5,075 nt of DNA from Candidatus Woesearchaeota archaeon (GTDB lineage Archaea > Nanobdellota > Nanobdellia > Woesearchaeales > J091): contig RFJB01000121.1 of the NCBI GenBank assembly GCA_003695045.1, forward strand, positions 1-5,075, given 5' to 3'. This document shows positions 1 to 5,067 of this stretch, in pieces. Each line of letters opens with the position of its first letter. Positions within the stretch are counted from its first letter, which is position 1. Both the position numbers and the translations under genes were made by a program. The notes under the pieces are model-generated. The model had not been told where the DNA came from, ran no database searches, and saw nothing but the letters and a program-made list of their open reading frames with translations.

Positions 1-12
1 CTTATTGTCCTC

Positions 13-20
13 TATAAAAA
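13..20 (+). promoter_or_regulatory. Candidate distal TATA box upstream of gpgS
   Basis: The motif TATAAAAA is a close match to an archaeal TATA box. Transcription would be expected to start about 26 bases downstream, near position 42, leaving a leader of about 50 bases before the gpgS start at 92. A weak stem (CTGAG at 29-33 pairing with CTCAG at 42-46) sits between the two. It could instead be the distal member of a tandem promoter pair, or A/T-rich chance. Confidence 0.35.
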
Positions 21-61
21 AACACGCGCTGAGTTTTCATCTCTCAGTGGTGTCATACATA

Positions 62-69
62 TTTATATG
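62..69 (+). promoter_or_regulatory. Candidate proximal TATA box giving a leaderless gpgS transcript
   Basis: TTTATATG is centred about 26 bases before the ATG at 92, which is the archaeal TATA-to-start distance if transcription begins at the start codon. The bases just before the ATG (gcacctgcatt) contain no Shine-Dalgarno sequence, which fits a leaderless mRNA. It would drive the whole gpgS-phosphatase-hydrolase operon. Confidence 0.5.
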
Positions 70-91
70 ATTAATTAAAAGCACCTGCATT

Positions 92-1117
92 ATGAAAGTC
101 AAAGAGTGGTTTGAAAAAAACCGGTTCAAAGCAAGCAGTTTCTCCAACATCAAGCGCCTTGTGGAGCTCAAAAAGAAAAACAAGGAAACAATCAGCCTCG
201 TAATTCCGACACTCAACGAAGAAGCCACCATAGGAAAGATTGTTTCTGTTCTCAAAGAAAACCTTATGGAAAAGCATCCCCTCCTTGACGAGATACTCGT
301 GATTGACTCAGGAAGCACAGACAGGACGCTGGAAATTGCAAAGGAAGCGGGAGCAGACGTTTACTCAGCAGCCGACATACTCAAACGCTACGGCGACTGG
401 AAAGGCAAAGGCGAAAATCTCTGGAAAGCCCTGTATGTCGCGAAGGGAAGCATCATAGCATGGGTGGATGCTGACATAAAGAACATTCATCCGCGATTTG
501 TCTACGGGTGCGTGGGGCCGCTGCTCACCCAGAAGAAGCTGAAATATGTGAAACCATTCTACAAGCGACCCATAAAGGTTGGGGACAAACTCGAGCCGCT
601 CGGCGGAGGAAGGGTAACGGAACTGCTTGTGAGGCCGCTTTTCAACCAGTACTTTCCGCGCCTGTCCGGCTTTATCCAGCCGCTCAGCGGGGAAGGGGCA
701 GCAAGAAGGTCAGCGCTGGAACTCATCCCGTACTTCACCGGCTACGGGGTTGAAACAGCAATGCTCATTGATATGCAGAAAAAATTCGGGCTGAAAAGCA
801 TGGCTCAGGTGGACCTCTTCAGGCGCGTCCACAGAAACCAGTCCCTCGCAAGCTTAAGCAAAATGGCGTTTGCGATACTCGGCGTCTTCGCAAAAAGGGC
901 GAACACCCTTGGAAAGCTCATACAGGTAGGGAGCATCAGAAAGAAATACAGGATAATCACGACCAACAAGGAGGGAGAATACTTTCTGAAAGAACTGAAA
1001 ATAGCGGACAGGCAGAGGCCTCCAATCATAACACTGCCGGAATACAGAAGAAAATTCAAGAAAGAGCCCAAATGGCTGAACATGGAATCCCAACCGCTGA
1101 AAAAGAAGTCCAAATGA
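92..1117 (+). CDS. gpgS: Glucosyl-3-phosphoglycerate synthase (GT81/GT-A family)
   Basis: This cytoplasmic glycosyltransferase of 341 residues is predicted to transfer a hexose, most likely glucose from an NDP-glucose, to 3-phosphoglycerate. That is the first step of glucosylglycerate synthesis. A GT-A fold is visible: PTLNE at 39-43, IDSGSTD at 71-77, GKGENLW at 105-111 and the metal-binding WVDAD at 124-128 (DXD type). The stretches characteristic of GpgS follow: GGGRVTELLVRP (171-182), QPLSGEGAARR (196-206), GYGVE (217-221) and HRN (247-249). These match the order and wording of mycobacterial and archaeal GpgS; the usual GEYA reads GEGA here. The N-terminus (WFEKN...LVELKK) is also typical of the family, supporting this start. 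Residues 320-341 form a lysine-rich tail. The stop overlaps the next start (ATGA). Use of GDP-mannose cannot be excluded from sequence alone, although GT55 mannosyl-3-phosphoglycerate synthases are a separate family. Confidence 0.9.
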   Translation: MKVKEWFEKNRFKASSFSNIKRLVELKKKNKETISLVIPTLNEEATIGKIVSVLKENLMEKHPLLDEILVIDSGSTDRTLEIAKEAGADVYSAADILKRYGDWKGKGENLWKALYVAKGSIIAWVDADIKNIHPRFVYGCVGPLLTQKKLKYVKPFYKRPIKVGDKLEPLGGGRVTELLVRPLFNQYFPRLSGFIQPLSGEGAARRSALELIPYFTGYGVETAMLIDMQKKFGLKSMAQVDLFRRVHRNQSLASLSKMAFAILGVFAKRANTLGKLIQVGSIRKKYRIITTNKEGEYFLKELKIADRQRPPIITLPEYRRKFKKEPKWLNMESQPLKKKSK

Positions 1118-1911
1118 AACCGGTAATCTTCACAGACCTGGACGGAACCCTTCTTGACCACGAAACATACTCTTTTGCGAAGGCAAAGCAGGCGCTTGCC
1201 GCAGCAAAAAAACTTCGCGTCCCCGTCATTTTCTGCACAAGCAAGACAAGGTCCGAGATAGAATTCTGGAGGCGCAGAATTGGAAACACGCATCCATTCA
1301 TATCCGAAAACGGAGGAGCAATCTTCATCCCGAAAGGATACTTCTCATTCAGGGCTTCACCCACAACAACCGACGGCTATGAAACCATCGTGCTGGGCAC
1401 CCCATACAATAAACTTCTCTCTGCTTATAGAAAGCTGAAAAGCAAATTTGACATAACAGGATTCAGCGACATGACAGTCAAAGAACTCATGTCGGATGCC
1501 GGCCTTTCGCGGGCGCAGGCAGAAATGGCAAAACAGCGCGAGTTTGACGAAGTGATAAAATTAAACAACCCCTCGCAGGAGAAAGACCTTCTGAGAGAGA
1601 TACGCAGGGCAGGACTCAAATACTCAAAAGGGGGCCGATACTATCACATTCACGGCAGCAACGACAAGGGAAGAGCAGTAAAAATCCTCGCAAAACTCTA
1701 CCGAAACGAATACGGAAAAATAATCACGATAGGCCTCGGCGATTCCCCGAACGATTTTCCCATGCTGAATTCTGTTAAAAGACCATACCTTGTTATGCGC
1801 CCGAACAGGAGGTACTCCTCCTCAGAGTATCTCAGGGCAGGAGCGCCCGGTCCCGAAGGATGGAACAGAGCAGTCCTTAAAGAACTTGCCGCAAGAGGTG
1901 TTTTGCAATGA
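1114..1911 (+). CDS. mpgP: Glucosyl/mannosyl-3-phosphoglycerate phosphatase (HAD superfamily IIB)
   Basis: This 265-residue soluble HAD phosphatase is expected to remove the phosphate from hexosyl-3-phosphoglycerate, the second step after GpgS. HAD motif I is DLDGTLL at 8-14, with nucleophile D8 and acid/base D10. Motif II is CTSKTR (41-46). Motif III is the lysine in DKGRA (K185). Motif IV is GDSPND (209-214). The family signatures PFISENGGAIFIPKGYF (61-77) and GAPGPEGWNRAV (243-254) are those of the MpgP group, which includes the archaeal GpgP proteins. The ATG at 1114 is preferred over an in-frame ATG at 1072 because it places motif I at the usual extreme N-terminus and gives an ATGA overlap with gpgS; the longer form would add 14 unconserved residues. 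There is no strong Shine-Dalgarno, so translation is probably coupled to gpgS. Sugar specificity is inferred from the upstream synthase. Confidence 0.88.
   Translation: MKPVIFTDLDGTLLDHETYSFAKAKQALAAAKKLRVPVIFCTSKTRSEIEFWRRRIGNTHPFISENGGAIFIPKGYFSFRASPTTTDGYETIVLGTPYNKLLSAYRKLKSKFDITGFSDMTVKELMSDAGLSRAQAEMAKQREFDEVIKLNNPSQEKDLLREIRRAGLKYSKGGRYYHIHGSNDKGRAVKILAKLYRNEYGKIITIGLGDSPNDFPMLNSVKRPYLVMRPNRRYSSSEYLRAGAPGPEGWNRAVLKELAARGVLQ
1895..1900 (+). promoter_or_regulatory. Shine-Dalgarno site of the GH15-like gene
   Basis: GAGGTG lies seven bases before the ATG at 1908 and is complementary to the usual archaeal 16S rRNA 3' end. It is inside the end of the phosphatase gene. It fixes the downstream start and shows that the third gene is translated from the polycistronic message. 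Confidence 0.7.
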
Positions 1912-3080
1912 TTGACAGGAAAAAAGCCGAAAGAATATACGCAAAAAGCATCGAGGTCCTGAAGGAAGTGCAGCTCAAAAACGGAGGATGCCTTGCAACG
2001 CCGAAAGGAGAAAGGTATCCCTATGTTTATCCAAGAGATCACGCCATAATACTTCTGGGAATGATGTCTGCAGGCCTTCACAGGCGCGCGAAAAAAGGGC
2101 TGCAGTTTGTGCTTGACTGCCAGCTTGAATCAGGAGCCTTCCCTCAGCGAATAGACGTTGACGGAAACGACGCCTCCTACAAGCCAATCCAGATAGACGG
2201 CACAGGCCTGGTTCTCTATGCGCTCTCGCAGTATGTTGAAGAAACCAGCGACCTGCAATTTGCAGAAGATAACTGGGACATTGTGAAAAAAGCAGCAGCA
2301 TACATAATCAACAACGTTTACCCCGAAAAGAACCTTGTCTACACCCCGAATTCAATCCATGAGTTCCCACCGACAGAAGCAGGCCACGAAATATGGGCAA
2401 ACGCAGTTTGCCAGGCGGCGCTTGAGAAACTGTACAATCTTGCTGTAAAGCTCAACCACCCGCATCAGGAGTGGAAAGAATACTCCGTAATGATAAAAGA
2501 AGGCATGTTGAAGTACATGTGGAACAGCAGAATAAAAAGTTTTGTCAAGACGATACGCGTCAAAGAGGCAAGCTCTGTGCTTATTGATCCTGATGCATCA
2601 AAGTATGCTGTGGCGGATTACGGAGTTCTTCCGGATGACGACAGCAGGGTAAAGAGCACTGTTGCAGAGATAGAGAAAAACCTCTGGAACAGACAGCTCG
2701 GCGGCCTCTGCAGATATCCAAAATACGAAGGCAGAAACAACGGGGGTTGGGGGCCGTGGCCTCACTTCACGCTAATGGTCGCGAGGCACTACATACGACT
2801 CGGAAACAGAAAAAAAGCAGACAAGTACATGCAGTGGGTTCTTGACATAGCATGGAAAGACATGCTTCCTGAGCACATCTCAACTGTTGCCGAGTTTGAG
2901 GAATACGTTCATGACTTCACCGAAGCAGGACTCCTCAGGAAGGACCGGCTGGTTCTCATAGAAAACGCGAGAAAGCACCCGATGTTCAAGAAAGGCACAG
3001 CGTACATAACAACACCTCTCGCATGGCCGCACGCAGAATTCATAAGAACATGGAATTTGTACAAAGAAAAATTCTCCTGA
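1908..3080 (+). CDS. Compact GH15-like glycoside hydrolase, possible hexosylglycerate or alpha-glucoside hydrolase
   Basis: This 390-residue protein resembles the (alpha/alpha)6-barrel catalytic domain of GH15 (glucoamylase, trehalase and glucodextranase-like enzymes). Visible landmarks are YPYVYPRDHA (37-46), QIDGTGLVLYAL (95-106), the region IHEFPPTEAGHEIWANA (150-166), GGWGPWPHFTLMVARHY (279-295) and MLPEH (319-323). By analogy with GH15, E152 is the best candidate general acid and E322 (LPE) the general base; both assignments come from by-eye alignment. The N-terminal beta-sandwich domain of many prokaryotic glucoamylases is absent, and there is no signal peptide, so the enzyme should act in the cytoplasm. 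It starts inside an ATGA overlap with the phosphatase gene and has its own Shine-Dalgarno, indicating co-expression with the solute pathway. An attractive inference is turnover of glucosylglycerate or of an oligosaccharide derived from it. Known glucosylglycerate hydrolases are GH63, a related barrel family, so family placement needs a profile search. Confidence 0.75.
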   Translation: MIDRKKAERIYAKSIEVLKEVQLKNGGCLATPKGERYPYVYPRDHAIILLGMMSAGLHRRAKKGLQFVLDCQLESGAFPQRIDVDGNDASYKPIQIDGTGLVLYALSQYVEETSDLQFAEDNWDIVKKAAAYIINNVYPEKNLVYTPNSIHEFPPTEAGHEIWANAVCQAALEKLYNLAVKLNHPHQEWKEYSVMIKEGMLKYMWNSRIKSFVKTIRVKEASSVLIDPDASKYAVADYGVLPDDDSRVKSTVAEIEKNLWNRQLGGLCRYPKYEGRNNGGWGPWPHFTLMVARHYIRLGNRKKADKYMQWVLDIAWKDMLPEHISTVAEFEEYVHDFTEAGLLRKDRLVLIENARKHPMFKKGTAYITTPLAWPHAEFIRTWNLYKEKFS

Positions 3081-3086
3081 TGCGGT

Positions 3087-3102
3087 AATTCGTATACGAA
3101 TT
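3087..3102. promoter_or_regulatory. Perfect 16-bp palindrome, candidate operator
   Basis: The sequence AATTCGTATACGAATT is identical to its reverse complement. It begins six bases after the hydrolase stop and directly abuts the TATA-like TTTTATATT (3101-3109) upstream of the 3148 gene. Its lack of a loop and its position next to a promoter suit a dimeric transcription factor better than a hairpin. A role in ending the upstream operon is the alternative. Confidence 0.45.
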
Positions 3103-3125
3103 TTATATTCAGAAAATTATTAATA
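3101..3125 (+). promoter_or_regulatory. TATA-like promoter region of the 111-residue protein gene
   Basis: There are two A/T-rich candidates. TTTTATATT (3101-3109) would start transcription near 3132 with a short leader. ATTATTAATATT, starting at 3117, is centred close to 26 bases before the ATG at 3148 and would make the transcript leaderless. No Shine-Dalgarno precedes the ATG, which favours the second. Confidence 0.4.
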
Positions 3126-3147
3126 TTCGCATGTCTCTCTTATTTCT

Positions 3148-3483
3148 ATGAAGCAGGAGAAAATACATTTTGAAATCGAAACCGTGCAGTGGGGCGGCGG
3201 GATATTTCTCCTTGACGAGGAAGACAAAAAGTGGAAGCTCTCAAGCAAGTATGCAAGAGCAAAGGTAAAAGAAAACCCTTCTCTTCTGAACAAATACATA
3301 GTCATAGAAAGGGAAATACTCACGCCAGTCAGGAGCGCATTCCACGGAATGGCGCGCGACCAACTGCTGCTGCTCGAGCCGGACTACCTCCGGATTGTGA
3401 AAGAACTGAAGCCCTCAATCTACAAGGCGCTCAGAAAAAGGCGCAGGATGCTTGCGGGCGGGAAGAGAGAATCTCAGGTTTAA
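3148..3483 (+). CDS. Hypothetical protein, 111 residues
   Basis: I do not recognise this protein. It is predicted soluble, with no signal peptide, membrane segment or cysteine. The N-terminal half looks like beta strands (IHFEIETVQW, then GGGIFLL at 16-22, and IVIERE at 51-56) followed by HGMARDQLLLL (66-76) and a helical, strongly basic C-terminus with KALRKRRRM at 93-101. The basic tail could contact nucleic acid, but that is only suggestive. Codon use matches the upstream operon, so it is probably a native gene. It has its own promoter region beside a 16-bp palindrome, 67 bases after the hydrolase. It is read convergently with the zinc-ribbon gene. It is taken as real because of its start context, coding-like composition and position in an otherwise unexplained gap. 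Confidence 0.65.
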   Translation: MKQEKIHFEIETVQWGGGIFLLDEEDKKWKLSSKYARAKVKENPSLLNKYIVIEREILTPVRSAFHGMARDQLLLLEPDYLRIVKELKPSIYKALRKRRRMLAGGKRESQV

Positions 3484-3503
3484 CAACACACTCATTGCGC
3501 CAG

Positions 3504-3522
3504 CCCTGTTTTTTAGTCAGGG
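3504..3522. terminator. Possible terminator between convergent genes
   Basis: CCCTG (3504-3508) can pair with CAGGG (3518-3522) around a nine-base loop that holds a run of six T (3509-3514) on the plus strand. It lies in the 44-base gap between two convergent genes. Archaeal terminators are chiefly T-runs, so the T-tract would serve the plus-strand gene. The stem is only five base pairs and may be coincidental. Confidence 0.35.
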
Positions 3523-3527
3523 ACGTC

Positions 3528-3716
3528 TCAGCCGTTGTGTCCGGGGCATTTCACATCTCCGTATTCGCAAAACACGCAGCACTCCTTTTCAGCAGCAACA
3601 ACCTTTCCGCAGCCGCTGCACTTGTAAAACGCCTGGCAGCTCGTCTGTGGCACTCTCATTCTCTGCTCGTGCCCGCAGAAGGGGCATTTCAGGGTTCCCC
3701 ATTCATCCCCGCTCAT
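3528..3716 (-). CDS. Small cysteine-rich zinc-ribbon protein
   Basis: This protein of 62 residues has nine cysteines: CPFC at 11-14, C27, CSGC at 33-36, CC at 46-47, C50 and C57. It matches a widespread family of small uncharacterised proteins in which a CPxC ribbon is followed by QTxCQxFYxCxGCGKV and a C-terminal motif of the form CCVFCxYGxVxCPP. Here the motif reads CCVFCEYGDVKCP but ends in GHNG rather than the usual proline pair and glutamine. Two metal sites are plausible; the function is unknown. An in-frame ATG at 3734 would add six residues (MHLQII), but the A/T-rich TATA-like stretch on this strand at 3741-3750 lies about 26-30 bases before the 3716 ATG, favouring the shorter leaderless form. 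It is convergent with the 111-residue gene and divergent from the 45-residue gene. Confidence 0.8.
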   Translation of the reverse strand: MSGDEWGTLKCPFCGHEQRMRVPQTSCQAFYKCSGCGKVVAAEKECCVFCEYGDVKCPGHNG

Positions 3717-3740
3717 GATGATTTGCAGATGCATGTTTCT

Positions 3741-3750
3741 TATTTAATTT
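3741..3750 (-). promoter_or_regulatory. TATA-like element for the zinc-ribbon gene
   Basis: Read on the minus strand this is AAATTAAATA, placed 25-34 bases before the ATG at 3716. That suits a leaderless archaeal promoter and is the main reason for choosing that start over 3734. Confidence 0.4.
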
Positions 3751-3781
3751 CTTGCTTTAAGCATTAAGCGCCTTTTGGAAA

Positions 3782-3790
3782 AATTTTTAA
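3782..3790 (+). promoter_or_regulatory. TATA box of the 45-residue protein gene
   Basis: AATTTTTAA matches an archaeal TATA element. Transcription would start about 26 bases downstream, near 3812, leaving a leader just long enough to include the Shine-Dalgarno at 3817-3823. Confidence 0.5.
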
Positions 3791-3816
3791 ACAGAAACAT
3801 CTTATTCTGTTTTGTT

Positions 3817-3823
3817 GGGGGTG
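3817..3823 (+). promoter_or_regulatory. Shine-Dalgarno site of the 45-residue protein gene
   Basis: GGGGGTG ends seven bases before the ATG at 3831 and pairs well with the anti-Shine-Dalgarno. With the TATA element upstream, it is the main evidence that this short reading frame is translated. Confidence 0.65.
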
Positions 3824-3830
3824 CATCAGC

Positions 3831-3968
3831 ATGAAACTGTCAGATTACACTGTAGAACTCAAATTTCTCAAGAACGGACTGCTGGAGGAAGGCATTGCGC
3901 GCTCTCCCAAAGAGGCGGAGAAACTTGCCAGGGACTGGCTGGAAAGCATTGACGACCCGCTGGCGTGA
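3831..3968 (+). CDS. Small hypothetical protein, 45 residues
   Basis: The reading frame encodes 45 residues, beginning MKLSDYTVELKFLKNG and ending ESIDDPLA. The pattern is a short beta hairpin (YTVELKFLKNGLLEEGIA, 6-23) followed by an amphipathic helix (SPKEAEKLARDWLES, 25-39). It has a TATA element and a strong Shine-Dalgarno at proper spacing, and its codon use resembles the native genes upstream rather than the methyltransferases downstream. There are no cysteines and no membrane segment. I do not recognise a family. The strand-strand-helix layout is seen in many small archaeal proteins of unknown role. Confidence 0.6.
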   Translation: MKLSDYTVELKFLKNGLLEEGIARSPKEAEKLARDWLESIDDPLA

Positions 3969-3997
3969 CTTTTCAATGAGTATCGTAAATATTCCGA

Positions 3998-4003
3998 TTT
4001 TTT
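3998..4003 (+). terminator. T-tract, possible terminator of the 45-residue gene
   Basis: Six consecutive T lie 30 bases after the stop at 3968, followed by further T-rich sequence to about 4030. Archaeal RNA polymerase commonly terminates at such tracts. The same T-rich stretch also contains the putative promoter of the methyltransferase, so the roles may overlap. Confidence 0.35.
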
Positions 4004-4011
4004 AGGGGCTA

Positions 4012-4020
4012 CTTTTATTT
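4012..4020 (+). promoter_or_regulatory. TATA-like element for the methyltransferase pair
   Basis: CTTTTATTT is centred about 28 bases before the ATG at 4044, and there is no Shine-Dalgarno, so a leaderless transcript is plausible. The surrounding sequence is generally T-rich, which lowers confidence. Confidence 0.35.
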
Positions 4021-4043
4021 TTTGGTTTGTCTATGTCATTTCT

Positions 4044-4928
4044 ATGGAATTTTTTTACAAATCCTCTGATATTACTCTTATTCAAGGCGACTCTCTTGAA
4101 GTGTTGCCTAAGTTGACTTCGTCCTCGGTTGACCTGATTTTTGCTGATCCTCCCTATTTTCTTTCGAATGGCGGCCTGACATGCAAAGCTGGAAAATTTG
4201 CTTCAGTAAACAAAGCAGACTGGGATCGTTCTAATGGTCTGGAAAAAGATTTTGCTTTCACAGAAAGATGGATTAGAGAATGCAGAAGAGTGTTGAAAGA
4301 ATCAGGTAGCATATGGGTATCAGGCACCATGCATAATATTTATCAAGTGGGATTTGCTCTTCAACGTGCAGGTTTTCGTATTTTAAATGAGGTCATCTGG
4401 TTTAAGCCAAATGCCCCTCCTAATCTTTCAGGAAAATACTTTACACATTCCCATGAAACTTTGATCTGGGCTCGAAAAACAACATCAGTACCTCACTATT
4501 TCGATTATCCATCTATGCGGCGCTGGCATGATGATTTTTCTCCCTCTGGCAAGCAGATGAGGAGTGTTTGGTCCATACCTGCGACCCCTTCCTCAGAGAA
4601 GATTTGCGGAAAGCATCCGACACAAAAACCTCTTCAACTTTTACTAAGAATAATAACTGCATCAACTCCTCCCGATGCTCTTATTTTGGATCCCTTTGCT
4701 GGCTCCGGAACCACTCTGCTTGCTTCAAAATTGCTTGGGCGTAGATGCATAGGAATTGAAAGGGTTGGCCGTTATCTTCAAATAGCCTTGAAAAGGATAA
4801 AATCTATAAATGACATATCTCTTTCACAGTATAATGGATATTCAAATACCCAAATTCGTAAAATGGGCGGGCGGAAAGTATCATCTGCTCGAGCAGTTCG
4901 CCCCTCTTTTTCCGAAACAGTTCAATAG
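4044..4928 (+). CDS. DpnA-like DNA adenine methyltransferase (M.DpnIIB family, beta class)
   Basis: This enzyme is predicted to transfer a methyl group from S-adenosylmethionine to adenine N6 in DNA, probably in GATC. Motif IV DPPY is at 35-38 within FADPPYFLSNGG, a signature shared with DpnA of Streptococcus pneumoniae. FTHSHETLIWARK (133-145) and GKHPTQKP (189-196) also resemble DpnA. The AdoMet motif DPFAGSGTT (216-224) lies after the target-recognition region, giving the beta-class order. The fold should end near residue 253, close to the usual DpnA length of about 268. The reading frame nevertheless runs to 294, with the last 31 residues inside the next gene in another frame, so the tail is probably not conserved. 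Base and codon use (many T-ending codons) differs from upstream, suggesting horizontal acquisition. GATC specificity is inferred from resemblance, not shown. Confidence 0.88.
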   Translation: MEFFYKSSDITLIQGDSLEVLPKLTSSSVDLIFADPPYFLSNGGLTCKAGKFASVNKADWDRSNGLEKDFAFTERWIRECRRVLKESGSIWVSGTMHNIYQVGFALQRAGFRILNEVIWFKPNAPPNLSGKYFTHSHETLIWARKTTSVPHYFDYPSMRRWHDDFSPSGKQMRSVWSIPATPSSEKICGKHPTQKPLQLLLRIITASTPPDALILDPFAGSGTTLLASKLLGRRCIGIERVGRYLQIALKRIKSINDISLSQYNGYSNTQIRKMGGRKVSSARAVRPSFSETVQ

Positions 4929-5067
4929 ATATCTTGAACCTTTTGTAGGCAGTGGAGCGGTATTTTTTTATGTAGTTCAAACGTACTCGCCTTCCAAAAG
5001 CATCATATCTGATATCAACAAAGAACTTATGACCGCTTATGAAATTGTTCGAGATGATGTTGAATGA
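4834..5067 (+). CDS. Dam/DpnM-like DNA adenine methyltransferase, N-terminal part, apparently frameshifted
   Basis: These 77 residues are the N-terminus of an alpha-class adenine methyltransferase of the Dam/M.DpnIIA type, normally about 270-290 residues. FVKWAGGK (8-15), EPFVGSGAVFF (35-45, AdoMet motif I) and SDINKEL (59-65) are diagnostic; the catalytic DPPY motif would lie beyond the window. The ATG at 4834 is chosen because the motif begins a few residues later, as in the family; an in-frame ATG at 4810 would add eight residues. The gene overlaps the 3' end of the DpnA-like gene by 95 bases in another frame. The reading frame stops at 5065-5067, but dropping one T there lets it continue as EDLA, as expected after VRDDVE. 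This suggests a one-base insertion, either a sequencing error at a contig end or a real mutation. Confidence 0.8.
   Translation: MDIQIPKFVKWAGGKYHLLEQFAPLFPKQFNRYLEPFVGSGAVFFYVVQTYSPSKSIISDINKELMTAYEIVRDDVE

Noticed and set aside
29..46. CTGAG/CTCAG stem before gpgS as a riboswitch or attenuator
   Set aside because: A five-pair stem alone is expected by chance and no T-run follows it.
508..753. Plus-strand 81-residue frame inside gpgS
   Set aside because: It covers the conserved GGGRVTEL region of gpgS in another frame. Its alanine/arginine-rich translation is typical of a shadow frame.
1072..1113. Longer start for the phosphatase at ATG 1072
   Set aside because: It would add 14 unconserved residues before HAD motif I and overlap gpgS by 46 bases. 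The 1114 start gives a neat ATGA overlap.
805..1364. Minus-strand open frames of 162, 79 and 102 residues
   Set aside because: They lie opposite gpgS and the phosphatase gene, both of which have clear family motifs, and the translations show no recognisable features.
1698..2301. Minus-strand frames of 127 and 108 residues across the phosphatase/hydrolase junction
   Set aside because: They are antisense to two well-supported genes and have no ribosome site or family resemblance.
3231..3767. Plus-strand frames of 178 and 88 residues over the zinc-ribbon gene
   Set aside because: The minus strand encodes a patterned nine-cysteine protein of a known family, while these frames give low-complexity translations with no motif.
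3977..4006. Short ATG frame of nine codons in the gap before the methyltransferase
   Set aside because: It is too short, has no ribosome site and runs into the T-tract. It is more likely noncoding.
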